Assembly (NCBI GenBank): GCA_000151295.1
Contig: GG745345.1
Coordinates: 275,890-339,889, forward strand
DNA length: 64,000 nt
From: Allomyces macrogynus ATCC 38327
Lineage: Eukaryota > Blastocladiomycota > Blastocladiomycetes > Blastocladiales > Blastocladiaceae
Direction of reading: 5' to 3'
The first letter of the stretch is position 1, and every line of letters begins with the position of its first letter. Positions 21,943-32,932 of this stretch are shown here, piece after piece. A program made the position numbers and the translations under genes. The notes under the pieces are model-generated. The model worked only from the letters and a program-made list of their open reading frames with translations. It had not been told where the DNA came from and ran no database searches.

Positions 21943-23174
21943 GGTGCAAACTGCGCGTGCTAGGGAATTAGGTGGATGGACAAGACGTGGGTCAGCTCGG
22001 GTTCACGTCCATGACGATGCCCTCGCTCACCGCACGCGACCACCCCCTGCGACCATTCTTCGAATATGGTGATCGGTGGTCGTGGGCGATGGCCACGGCA
22101 TCGATCGATCCTAGCGTTCTACGTTGCCGTACCGTAGTCAGGCTGTCAACAATCGCGGTACTTCTTGAGCAAATCAACGCAAAGTCGGCACACGACGGGC
22201 GGGCGGGTCCTTGCGTGGTCCAGAGTCGCGGCCGAGCCGACAGCGTGCAAGTCGAATTTGGTCCAATCGAGAGGGTCGTTGGCGGCCACCGCAAGTATGA
22301 GCAAACAACAGGGAGAGCGCGAGCGCGAGCGCAAAGAGAGAAGAGGTCCGATCCGGTGGCGGCGGGTCAAGGATAGCAGATGGCTAAATAGCTCCAGGTC
22401 GCGGCCCCGAGCGTGCGCGCGAGAGCGACCAAGTCGGTGCGCAGCACAGGTGGGAAGGGGCATGGCGTGACTGGACGCAGCGCGACAACGACTTGATCTT
22501 GGCTCCGACAGATTGTCATGGTGGTCGTCGTCGCTCGCTGGGCGCGAACAGCGCGTGACAAGCGACTTGGGAACGGGCTGTCCCTGCTACTGACAGGCCG
22601 GGCGTGGGGAATCACCCCATCATTGTGATCGCCATCCAAACATGAAAGACTGGCCGGTGGGCCGTGTCAAAGACGCTGGGGCGGTGAAGCCGCGCAGCGC
22701 AGCGCGTCTTCGCATGTTGCTTGGGGCGTGGAGGGCGCGTCGTTGCACCAAGTGTTGCACGGGCCGTAGGCACGCGGGGTGGAGGTGGATGGGAAGGCGC
22801 GGACGCGGTGCGCGCCGCCGTCGTTTGGTGCGATCAGCAGCGAGGATGTGAAGCTCATCCACGTGGGTGTCGCACCGCGTCTCGCACCTGTCTCGCAGCA
22901 AACCGTGTACGCTTGAGTGACGTGGACCTGATAATCACACCTCAGCGTTCTGCGTTCGTCTCGTACCTTGCGAGTACCGACTCGAGAAGCAGCACGCAGA
23001 TCGCTTGAAGACGCCAGCAACCTGCTGCAATGTGTTCAGTCTAGAGCGATAGAAGCAGCAGACCTTATTGCGCGCACCCAGCTCGACTCTGGCCCCAGTT
23101 TCCGACCGCCAATCGTCATCGCCGTAACTCAAATTGCATGGGATCAGCCGCCAATCACCAACCTCCAAGCCACC
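21943..23174. other. Divergent intergenic region
   Basis: About 1.2 kb separates the giant membrane protein gene from the CFAP92-like gene. No open frame here shows domain content, so it probably holds both promoters and 5' UTRs. Confidence 0.4.
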
Positions 23175-26100
23175 ATGTCGTTTATGGACATCGACGGGTC
23201 CCTCTACTCGGTCGATACGTCCGAGCCCGAGCACTCGCTGCGGCTCTCCGTCGAGTTGCACTACTTTCTGCAGCGCGGTATGAATTACACGTGGCTCGAA
23301 ACCGGAAATGGGATCCGTCTGTGCCAGCGTCACGAGCTATTCGGTCCTGACCTTCTCCACCCACTCAGACCTCGACCAGCGCACCAAGAAAAAGAACAAG
23401 TCGACGGCCGACCTCAAAGAGAAGGTCGTGAGCCAGCCGTCCGGCACCAAGGACTCGAAACATGGAGATGCGGCTGCCCACGACGCAGCGGCCGAGGTGC
23501 CCGCCAAGTATTATGTCACCTACACCGTCGGCACCCTCTACGAAGGCCGGGTAAGTTGCTGTTAATCTTTGTGCGGCAACTCACTCTGGCCGCTGTCGTG
23601 CAGCAGCTCACCAAATCCCGCTTCACGACCCGCAGTCTGATATCCTGCACCCGTCCAACTCATTCTGGTCCAACACGCACGAGGTGGATGTGAGCCTCGT
23701 ACGCTTCTCCTACCCGTTTCCGCCCCGCCCAAATGGCGCTGGGTCCCTGGAACTCACCGCCACTTTGCACCGCGGCAGGACTTCATCGCCGATCTCTACG
23801 AGGGCCCCGTTGAATTCAAGATTTGGAAAGTCCAAAAAGTATGGGGCGAAGACCCAAACGAGCCCAAGAACCGGCTCGACGCGGCGCTTTCGCGGCAAAC
23901 GCTGCTCTTCCGGCGCGCCTCGCTCAATGCCATTGCCAAGCGGCTGGTCATGCTCTCCAAGACGGAGCGGCTCTCGCCCAAGACCAAGCGCAAGATCGAA
24001 ACGTTTCGCAACTACGTGCTCAACAACTACCAGCAGCTGCCGCTCACCGTCAAGGTCAAGGCGCCCACGATCCCGCCGCAGCGCGCTGCACCGACGGTGA
24101 AAATCCCGGTCGCGCCGCACTTGAGCGGTGCGAGCAACGCGCGCCGCGACGCGTTGCAGCAGTCCAAGACTAACTCGCCCGCGAGCTCGCGCGGGTCGAG
24201 CGCGTCGCAGCGCAGCGGGCCCGCAGCGGCGGACGCGGTGCCGTCGCTCTCCACCTCTGGCGCGGCTGTCCAGTTTGAGCCACCGCTGCCGGCGCCGACA
24301 CGGCACCCGGTGCCGCCGAGGACCGGCAATGCGCAGCACGAGGATCTGTCGGCGATTTGCACGTTTGTGCGCGCCAAGACGCCGCCGCACCCGCACCATT
24401 TCGACGAGCCGCACCGCACCGTGCATTTCCTGCCGGACTTGCCGCGGCGGCAGCGCACGCTGATCGACCAGCACACGCACGTCGGCAGTATTTTTGTCGA
24501 CCCGAGTTTCTTCTTTCTCGGCGAGATTCATGCGACGGGGCGGCTCGAGACCAAGGTCGAGGGGCTACAGGATGCCGAGGTGGGAGTGTCGCTGAGCGGG
24601 CCGCTGTTGACACACCGGCAGCAAGAGAGGTTCGTGGGTCGTCGGCACTGATTCCTCCCCATCTGGCACTCACCTTGAGCTCATTTCATGTAGTTTGAAC
24701 CCCATGGTCATCACGGTGCAAACCATTGAGAACCTGCCCGACCAGCCGCTCTCGTACGACACGTTGCGCAAGACGTGCCACCCGGTCTACACGCGGTTCG
24801 CGTTTGCCGACCAGCCGGCGACTCGACACAAGTCGCGCGTCGCCGTCCCGCAGCAAAATCTCATTCGGCTCGATTCGCGCCACGTGCTCCTGACGGGCCT
24901 GCATGACGACGACGAGCTGCGCGAGTTTTTCTTACACAACCGGCTCGAGGTGGAGTTGCACGACCGCGACAAAAAGGGTGCATCAGGCCAGGACAAGCAG
25001 GAGACGTTTGCGCCGATTCAGTCGTATGGGGTGGCCCGGTTCAGTGCGTTTTTTGTCGCTGTTCAATTAGGCAGGGCGCTGCGGGTTCGGAACTGACCGA
25101 ATCGTGCAGGTCTCGCTGAACTCGTGGCCGGAGCGACCTACCTCAGCATGAAAGCTCCCGTGGTTCCGGCCGGTGCAGGTACTGCCTGCGTGATTCTGCC
25201 GTGCACCGACACCATAATCAGCTCATTCGGATCCTCCTTTCCTCAGAATCGAGCCTCGGCATCAAGCACGCGGTCGCGCCCGGGTTCTACCTCGAATGCG
25301 ACACGATGATCAAGATCAAGGTCGAGTCGCACATGCCTGTGTTCAGCTTGAGCGAGTCGGCCAACGCCATGACCCGTGCCGTCTTGGTCCTTCGGTACGT
25401 GACCTTGAGTTTCTTTTTCTTCTCCTCGATCCACTTTTTAACGCCGATCTCCAGTGGCGCGATGTCGCTCAAGATCGTCGCTGAGCTCGTCAAGTTTGTC
25501 GAGGCCTATAACCAAAAGGCACTCGGCCTCGAGTCCCGTGAGCACCTGCTTGAATACCAGCTGTCCAAGGAGCAGCGGCGCGACGTTTCGCTCGACGTGG
25601 TCACGGGGTTCGTCGTCTCGGACAAGGACCTGTGCTTGGTGTTCTTGGAGGGTCGCGTACTCGGCGGCATGGACGACCTCGACGATTTCCTGGCTATGTA
25701 CGGTTTTGCGCGGGGATCGTCATTCTTCGAATCCAGTTTGTCGCTGACGTGTTCTCTCTCTCATATGCAGGCTCAAGGACCCGGACATCTCCGTCTACAT
25801 GGACCTCAACCTGACGTTCACGACGCGCGTCTGGACGCAGCTGTGTCCGAACCTCGCGTGGATTCATCTCAAGGACACGATCGACGCACTCATGAAGAAC
25901 CCGAAAACGTTTATTCGATCGCACACGCCGCGCACGGCGTTTGCCGCGCTTCGCATCTGCAGCGATGTGCGACTTTTCACACCGTTGACAATCCCCCTCC
26001 GACTGACTCGATTCCTTCGCCATAGATCGCCTCGCGGAACCTGACCACCATCTTCGAGCTCTCGGCGCACGGCCTGCTGCCGACCCTCGAGCAACTGCAA

Positions 26101-26978
26101 GACCTCGCGCACACGTTCAGCCTGCACACCGACCTCGACCGAATCCCGCTCGCGCACCTCTCCACCGTACACTGCATCACCCACCCCCACCTCCACTCGC
26201 CCCACCCGCCGCCAAGCGCACGTACGGGATCGACACGGACTTATCCCCGACGATCCGCGCGTGGCTCAAATCGCGCCGGGCCAAGCACCGCACCGTGATC
26301 ACTGACTACGTCTCGCAATTCCCCGCGCGTGCGCCACCGTGCCCGCGAGAACCGCTCGACTTCTCGCCCGGCCGGATGTACCTGTACAGCGGCCAAGCAC
26401 TCAACGCGCGACAAGCTCTGCGCAAACACATCCTGTGTGCGGCGTGCGCTAGCGGGCGGCCGATCCGGTACGCCGACCGCCGCCCGGACCGCGCGATATC
26501 GCTCGACTCGGTCGTCGCTCCGCCCTGGGCCGTGAGCGCGGGTACGGTGCGGCCACCTGGATGGGACCCGCGCGGTATTCCACACCGCGGGACGAGGCAC
26601 GAGTGTGTCCAGTGCGGCGAGCCGTTCTATGATCCGACGCCGTACGACGTCTTGCCGCTGCCGTTGCCGGAGTTGCGGGACGGGGAGGGTAAATTGGCGT
26701 TTCATGTTGCGCCCGTGGACGAGAAGGCGGTGGATGCGCGCGCCGTGTTCGTGTCGCATGACGCGAACAAGGACTTGGAGGTGCGCAGGAGGAAGAATGT
26801 GGTGTTGCAGCGCATCGAGTGGGATATCAAGTGTGGCGGGACGGGCAAGTTGGCGACGGTGCCCGGCGCGATGATGGGGGATGGAACGAGGGAGGGTGGG
26901 TCAGCGAGAACGGACACATCGCGGTCGACGACGTCGGCCGTTGCGGTGGGGACGTGCGGGTCGTCGGCAGTGGACTGA
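23175..26978 (+). CDS. CFAP92: CFAP92/KIAA1257-like (DUF4550) cilia- and flagella-associated protein
   Basis: Exons: 23175-23290, 23328-23550, 23636-23689, 23779-24629, 24694-25043, 25110-25178, 25247-25394, 25455-25697, 25771-25966, 26026-26166 and 26217-26978. They sum in frame to 1,050 residues. The first junction needs a 37-nt intron; the alternative is a one-base frameshift near 23310-23335. Segments that recall CFAP92 proteins are SLNPMVITVQTIENLPDQPL (a C2-like start), the acidic LEVELHDRDKK, SDKDLCLVFLEGRVLGGMDD, LKDPDISVYMDLNLTF and FSPGRMYLYSGQALN. Two CxxC-type pairs occur late (LCAAC, ECVQCGEPF). The family is linked to motile cilia, and its molecular role is not established. The identification is from memory of the family and should be treated as probable. 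The intron ending at 26216 uses an AAG acceptor. Confidence 0.65.
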
Positions 26979-27149
26979 GGAGACTGGGTGGGGAGGGCTG
27001 GGCGCGATGGAATTAGATCAAACAAATCTTATTTTACGAGTGCGAATCATTGTCCTGCTCTGATCACTCTGTGGTCCAACTTTTGGCACAGCAAACAACA
27101 CAAAGCGTACACAACCAATGATCAGCATCATTCTTCAGCCGCATTCCCA

Positions 27150-28873
27150 TCAGTAACTCGAAGATATTTGCGTTGATGATGCGCTTCTGGGGACCAGGAA
27201 TCCAAGATGCCGAAGGCGGCAAATCGGCAGCTCTCCACCATGCGGCCACTCCGTCCTTGTCCGACGCCAGGCCGTTGTGTCGAGTCTCGGCCGTGTACTT
27301 GATCGGCAGCCCCGACCGTCGTCACCAGTCGAGAACGACCAAATGACCTCGATTCGTGGCGGTAGCGAGCGCAAACTCTGAGTAGAGCGGATCGAGGCCC
27401 GACTCGTGCAGCCTCCAATCGAGGAGCACCACGCTGTCATTCCAGCTCGCCCAGTCGATGCCGTCAGGCGAGTGAATGAACGGGAACTTGTACTTGACCC
27501 ACCAGAGAATGGCGTTAAGGGACCCATTGTTGCTTACGTCGTGAAAGTCAGCAGCACGGATCCGACCATCGGGGCTCACGAACGCGATGGTGCCCCACCA
27601 GGACGCGGGCGGCAGGATCTCCAGAGCAACCTGTGCTGCAGCGTCGTCACCACCAAGGTCTCCAAGTGCGTCAGCATGTGCGTCAACGACCAGGCGTTTC
27701 CAATGCTCAAGAATATGGACGTGGATCCTGTTGAGAGCTTCTTTCATCGCCAAATTCATCATGATCGCGCCGAATCGCTCGACCAACGTTCCTCTTCAGC
27801 AAGCCACCATTCCAAAACGTCGAAATGACCTTCCCTGCTGGAAAGTTCAGCGCCGTGATCATGGCCGCTCGGAGTCGCCATATACCCAACCTTGCACCAC
27901 CACCAGTCGAGCACATGGACCTGGTCGTTGTCGCTCGCCCTGGGCAGCGGCGCCTAGTGCGGGAGAATGCGGATGAGGCCGCGCGGACGTGCATCATACC
28001 ACCAATCGAGCACGTCGAGATTCCCGTTGGCACTGGCCTCGTCCATGGCGTCGTTACAGCGGCGGAGAGACAGTCCGGCCTGCGCGGTCCATTCAAGCAC
28101 ATCAACCCGCCCACCAGACGACGCAAAGCACAAAAAGCGCGACGTGAATTTCGCGACTGGGAACCCATTGCGCAACCACCATTCGAGCACCGATATCTGG
28201 CCATGTTCCGCGGCCGCGTCCAGCGCCGACATCATGGCACCGCGCACGGCAGACGGCTGGATCGCGCGAGCCACCAATCGCAAAGGCAACGTCGCCGCGG
28301 GACGCTGCTGCAACAAGCGCGGGTGTCGTCCCGCTGAGAAATAATGACAGTTTTGTGCAAGTAACTGTGTGATTGAGGAGCCACTGCAAAACCGCCGTGT
28401 CGCCACGTTTACAAGCGAGTCGGAGCGCACGCGAGTTGCGAAGTAATACAGTATTGACGGTCGACTTAACGGCGAAGCGCGCCTCGAGGCGGTCGAGACG
28501 ACCATTAGCAACTGCGAGGTGCAGGTCACAGCCGAGGAGACGCACGACAACGGCGCGATTCAGACGCTTGAGATTGCGGCCGACTTACAGATACTGTCGC
28601 AGCTCATGCTCAACCGCGTCGTCGTTGGGGCCCCGCGATACCTGTGCTCTCATTGGTGTTCTTGGGTAATGCGCAATATCGACTTGAGTGAGGACATCGT
28701 CGATCAATTTTCAAGGCAGAGCCGAAAACGTCGACGCTGGCCGTTCTCCACTAGGTTCACGAATCGTCACATTAAATAATGGCCGCTCCTGCTGCTGATG
28801 GAGTACTTCGCTCGCTGATACTATTGCAGTTACTGTCGCCGTTGCTGTTGCTGTTAGTATTGCTGTTGCTCAT
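27150..28873 (-). pseudogene. F-box-like/ankyrin paralogue, copy A (broken)
   Basis: The minus strand reads like the intact neighbours from an Asn/Ser-rich N-terminus (start codon at 28873) through the F-box-like KLIDDVLTQVDIAHYPRTP and ankyrin-like repeats (FAVKSTVNTVLLRNSRALRL; ISVLEWWLRNGFPVAKF) to a truncated C-terminus (LASDKDGVAAWWRAADLPP near 27210-27270). It is broken by an in-frame TGA at 28711-28713, where copy B has the Trp of LPWELIDD, a TAA at 28585-28587 and several later frame changes. The last residues before the stop are also lost. This is therefore a decayed member of the array. Confidence 0.85.
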
Positions 28874-29727
28874 GATTGAGGTGCTATTCCGCCTCTAGTC
28901 CTGCTTTATTGGTCGTGAAACGAGTGAGACGTGGCGAGCTTTTGGAGTGTTCTGGTCAGACATCCACCACGCCAGCTGTGTTTCCTTTGGCTTCCTTCGC
29001 CCGTGCGGAGACGCCAAACTCTGGTAACACCACTCTTCCGAATTGTCTGCATGAGCGGTTTCCTGATCAGCACTCCAGCGTGAAAAGTGAAATGGCTAGC
29101 TCAAACCGCCTCCGGCCAGGCTCCCACAATGTGCAACCCAGATATGACATTATACCCCCTCTTTACCATGAGGAGAGCGGAGCATGGGCACGAGTTTGGA
29201 GAACGAGTGGCTAATGGCTACGATCCCAAAGTGCAGAGATGGCTGGGGGGGATAACTCCAGAGACGTCTAGAACGACTTGGCGATGCTCTAATTCAGGAG
29301 CGGCTCGTGTGGTGCTTCCGCTCTTCACATTAATTTCCCTTTCCCCCTTGCTCATCCTCGCTTAGCCGCGCTTGGTTGTACTGTCGCTCCTGCATTCACG
29401 TCATCATTGTGCCTATCTCGTTCGACGCGTGTTACTATTCTGGAGACAAATAATTGCGGCGAAGCCTCGGTGGAGACTTTTTCTCCGCCCGTGTTCTTTC
29501 TCCTCTCCGCGCTTTGGTGTGCGGAGTTCATTGCTCGTTCGTGATCCAGGGACGGAAAGGGAACTTTGTTGCGACGGTGTTCTGTGCCTTGGAAGAAGAG
29601 ATCATAGTGATGATGACAAACACGATTGTGTCGTGGCAGTGCAAAACCAGCTGCTGTGACTAAAACATCAGAACCCAAAACGGAAAATGACAACTAGCGC
29701 AACATTAATGAACAAGCCGTCATCACA
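28874..29727. other. Spacer between ankyrin copies A and B, holding dispersed repeat copy 2
   Basis: No gene is supported in this 850 nt. The main content is the dispersed repeat at 29101-29328. Short open frames here include one whose C-terminal residues match an open frame in the other repeat copy (WARVWRTSG in both), which follows from the shared repeat rather than from a gene. Confidence 0.5.
29101..29328 (+). repeat. Dispersed repeat, copy 2
   Basis: This is the plus-strand counterpart of 11200-11437, matching over at least 220 nt with scattered substitutions and small gaps. Conserved blocks include accgcctc, gaggctccca (here ggctccca), gagtttggagaacgagtggc and cggctcgtg. It sits between two ankyrin paralogues. 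The element has no coding capacity of its own that I can support. It may be a short non-autonomous transposon or a decayed fragment of a larger one. Confidence 0.75.
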
Positions 29728-31464
29728 TCACTCTTCCCCACCGTTAATAATCGAATTGACGAGGCGCATCGGCCACGACGAATAGGGTGGAGCCAATGGC
29801 GGCAAATCGTCAGCGTTCCACCATGAGGCCACGCCCTTCTTGTCAGACGCCTGCCCCCCAATGAGCGTATCGTAGTTGTACTTGAGCGGCAATCCCGAAC
29901 GGCGCCACCAGTCTAGCACGGCCAAATCGCCTCGCACCGAGGCAAGATCAAGTGCCCGCTCCGTGTAGAGCGGCTCAAGTCCCGACTCGTACAACCACCA
30001 ATCGAGAAGAGCCACGTTGCCGATCATGCACGCCGAATCAATGCCGGCAGGCGAGTGAGCAAATGGTAGCTTGTGGGTGGCCCACCAACGCATCGCCTCG
30101 AGTGCTCCGTTGTTGGACGCTTTCCCGAAATCGGCAACGTGGGCCCAGCCATTCCCTGCGAACCCGCAGTCGGCCCACCAAGACGGCGGCGGTGGCGGTG
30201 CCTCGGAACTCTCCTGTGTTGTAGCCCGGCCCCCACACGTCGAAGTTCCTGGCACGTCAGCATGCGCGTCAACAATCAGGCGCTTCCACCGCTCGAGAAT
30301 ATGGACGTGGTTCTTGTAGAGAGCTTCCTTCATTGCCATGTTGATGATCGGCGCCGAATAACCCGAACAGCGCTTCAAGAACCCGGACCAACGCTCGCTT
30401 TCTGCAAACCACCAGTCCAGAACATCAAGAAGACCATGACTGCTGGCAAGAACGACGCTACAATCACGGTCACTGGGAGTCGACAAGCGCCCGGCCCTTC
30501 TCCACCACCAGTCGAGCACGTGGATGTGGCCATTTCCGCTCGCCTTGGACAGTGGCGCCTGGTACGGAAGAGCGCGAATGAGGTCTCGTGCGCGCGCGTC
30601 GTACCACCACTCAAGTACGTCAGTGTGACCATTCGCGCTAGCAAAGTCCATGGCGTCGTTACAGTGACGGAGCGACAGACCAACTTGAACAATCCAGTTG
30701 AGCACGTCGATTCGAGCTCGTGCAGAAGCAGGTCGGACAAGTCGCGACACGAGTTTCGCTACTGGGAACCCATGATGCAGCCACCATTCCAACACCGAAA
30801 TCTGGCCGTGCTCCGCGGCCGCATCCAGCGCTGACGCCATGGCCCCACGCACGAGAAATGGCTCGGTCCGCGCAAGCCACCAATTGCAATAGGAAACGTC
30901 GCCCCGCATGGCTGCCGCTTCCAGTGCGGCGTTCGTCGGGCCGAGCAACAGCGACGGCTTTTCGCGCGACTCCGTGTGGTCAAGGAGCCACTGCAAAATG
31001 TCCTTGTCGCCACGTCGAGAAGCGAGTTCGAGCGCGCGAGAATTGCGAATCGCAGCAAGATTGACGGTCGGATCAACAGCGAACCGCGCCTCGAGACGGT
31101 CGAGGCGACTTTCAGCAACCGCGAGATGCAGGCCGCAACCCGGGAAGCGCACGAGAACGCCACGCCGAAGAAGACTGAGATGTCGGGCAACAAAGAGGTA
31201 TTGACGCAGCTCGTGCTCAACTGCATCGTCAATGGAGCCTCGCAACACTTCGTTTCTCGTCGGTGTTCTTGCGAAATGCGTGACCACGATTCGGGCAAGA
31301 ATGTCGTCAATCAATTCCCACGGCAGGATTGGGGACGTCGACGAGAACTGTTCCGAGCTTGGTCCGCAAGCTGACGCTACAGCATCATGGTCGCTGCTGA
31401 TACAAGTGCCTGGTTCGCTGACACCTTTGCGGTGACTGTCGACTTTATTGTCGATGTTGCTCAT
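29728..31464 (-). CDS. F-box-like/ankyrin-repeat protein, copy B (intact)
   Basis: This single exon encodes 578 residues. The start at 31464 (MSNIDNKVD) is chosen because it matches the Asn/Ser-rich N-termini of the paralogues; the frame stays open for 53 codons upstream, but those residues resemble the interior of another paralogue. After a disordered lead comes an F-box-like helix pair (LPWELIDDILARIVV), then roughly ten degenerate ankyrin-type repeats with the recurring signature VLEWW or VLDWW (for example GHTDVLEWWYDARARD, GHIHVLDWWWRRAGR) and a conserved end (GVASWWNADDLPP). F-box plus repeats suggests a substrate adaptor for an SCF-type ubiquitin ligase, but no partner is known and the F-box match is weak. 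Confidence 0.8.
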   Translation of the reverse strand: MSNIDNKVDSHRKGVSEPGTCISSDHDAVASACGPSSEQFSSTSPILPWELIDDILARIVVTHFARTPTRNEVLRGSIDDAVEHELRQYLFVARHLSLLRRGVLVRFPGCGLHLAVAESRLDRLEARFAVDPTVNLAAIRNSRALELASRRGDKDILQWLLDHTESREKPSLLLGPTNAALEAAAMRGDVSYCNWWLARTEPFLVRGAMASALDAAAEHGQISVLEWWLHHGFPVAKLVSRLVRPASARARIDVLNWIVQVGLSLRHCNDAMDFASANGHTDVLEWWYDARARDLIRALPYQAPLSKASGNGHIHVLDWWWRRAGRLSTPSDRDCSVVLASSHGLLDVLDWWFAESERWSGFLKRCSGYSAPIINMAMKEALYKNHVHILERWKRLIVDAHADVPGTSTCGGRATTQESSEAPPPPPSWWADCGFAGNGWAHVADFGKASNNGALEAMRWWATHKLPFAHSPAGIDSACMIGNVALLDWWLYESGLEPLYTERALDLASVRGDLAVLDWWRRSGLPLKYNYDTLIGGQASDKKGVASWWNADDLPPLAPPYSSWPMRLVNSIINGGEE

Positions 31465-31499
31465 GGTTGCAGTCGGAGTCGATGGGTGCTGTGGGCAGA

Positions 31500-32931
31500 C
31501 GGTCAAACTAAACATGCCTGGTGTTCCCCTCAAGCGCGGATGCTTGATGTTCTCATCAATGTCTGGCTTCCATCGCTTAGGGACAGCGACGTGGTTGCTG
31601 TAGAGTGTCTTGTTGAGTGCCAATGTTCATGTTTGGCACTGACCCCCCTTGCCAGCTCTCTCTCCTTGCGAGAGAGTGCAATCGAGAGTGCCGAGTTAGC
31701 AATGATGCCGCAATCGCGGTCCCGATCAGCCGAAACAGACCCAAAAGTTGTCCACCACCATTCGAGGACATCAATGTGACCATTTGCTCTCGCCTTGCAA
31801 TACGGCAATGGGTAAGCGTGCGAACGAGGCGACGAGGACGCGTTCAAGCGTCGCGTCATCATTCCAGCACGTCAATGCAGCCATTCTCACTCGCATAGTC
31901 CATGGCGTTGTGACTTTGAGGAAGTGACAGCCCGGCCTGTACGGTCCATTCGAGCACATCAATACGACCGCACACCAACGCAGAACCAACAAATCTTGAC
32001 GCGAAGCATTTGACTGGCAAACCGCTGCGTCTCCACCATTCGAGCACCGGAATGTGGCCCTGTTCTGCGGCCGCATCGAGAGCTGTGACCTTGGCGCCAC
32101 TAACGGCGGAGCATTCGGTCCGCGCGAGCCACCAATCACAAACTAAGGAAACGTCGCTCCGGGTCGCGGCGCCTTCGAGAGTCGCCTTGGAACAGCGAAC
32201 TAGTATAGACCGCTTCTACAGCTTGTCCAGCCGGTCAAGTAGCCACTGCAAGTGCGTCATGTCGCCGCACTTGCATGCAAACTCGAGCGAGTCCGAATTC
32301 TGCAACAAAGCAACATCGATGGACGGATAGACGGCAAACCGAGCCTCAAGGCGGTCGAGACGGCCTTCAGAAACAGTGAGATTAACAGCACAGCCCGGAA
32401 AACGGGCGAGAATGGCGCGTTGCAAGAGCTTGAGGTTCCGGCTGACAATGAGGTATTGCAGCAGCTCCCACTCAATCGTCTCGCCACGACGCACGCGCCG
32501 TGCGCGTTCATCACCAAGTTTGAACACTTGGCCATCAGCAACAGCTTACCGCGCGCGTACTGGATCTACACGCTCGGCCGGCACATGTCGTCTGACGTCG
32601 CAACATGGTGGACGTCGCTCGGCACCAAGTGAGCCAAGTTGCCAGTGCCGGAGCGCGCCACCCTTGACCAGTGGTTGCAGGGGCCTCAGAGCATTTCCGT
32701 TGTTGGCGCTGATGGGTAATGCGAGACGATGGCTCGGGTGAGGATATCGTTGGTCAATTCCCAAGGAAGTTGTGGGAGCATTGGGAAGATTGACTGTTAC
32801 GCGTTCCTCTGGTTCTGCGCTTGGTTCACCAGACGTTGTCATGGCTTCACGACAGCTGCTGATGCAAATGATTGCGTCGCTGATACTTTTACGGTTGCTG
32901 CCGGCTCGTTGAGGAAAATATTGTTGCTCAA
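31500..32931 (-). pseudogene. F-box-like/ankyrin paralogue, copy C (truncated and interrupted)
   Basis: On the minus strand this begins at 32931 with TTG where a functional copy would have ATG, followed by the same Ser/Asn-rich lead, in-frame stops, and the F-box-like LPWELTNDILTRAIVSHYP. About 190 nt of unrelated sequence then follows (around 32510-32700). The homology resumes with RRVRRGETIEWELLQYLIVS, RLDRLEARFAVYPSIDVALL, ISVLEWW-like units and GRIDVLEWTVQAGLSLPQSH, with several frame changes. It stops abruptly after an internal deletion at a segment matching the middle of intact copies (YSNHVAV.KRWK), directly upstream of copy B. It is clearly non-functional. Confidence 0.85.
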
Positions 32932-32932
32932 C

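Noticed and set aside
29087..29214. Short ORF ending WARVWRTSG that recurs in the 11.3-11.5 kb region
   Set aside because: The match is explained by the dispersed repeat itself; the reading frames outside the shared core differ, so a conserved protein is not supported.
32376..32741. Plus-strand open frames across the insertion in ankyrin copy C
   Set aside because: They are partly antisense to ankyrin sequence and have no recognisable content. The inserted segment alone is too short to call a gene.
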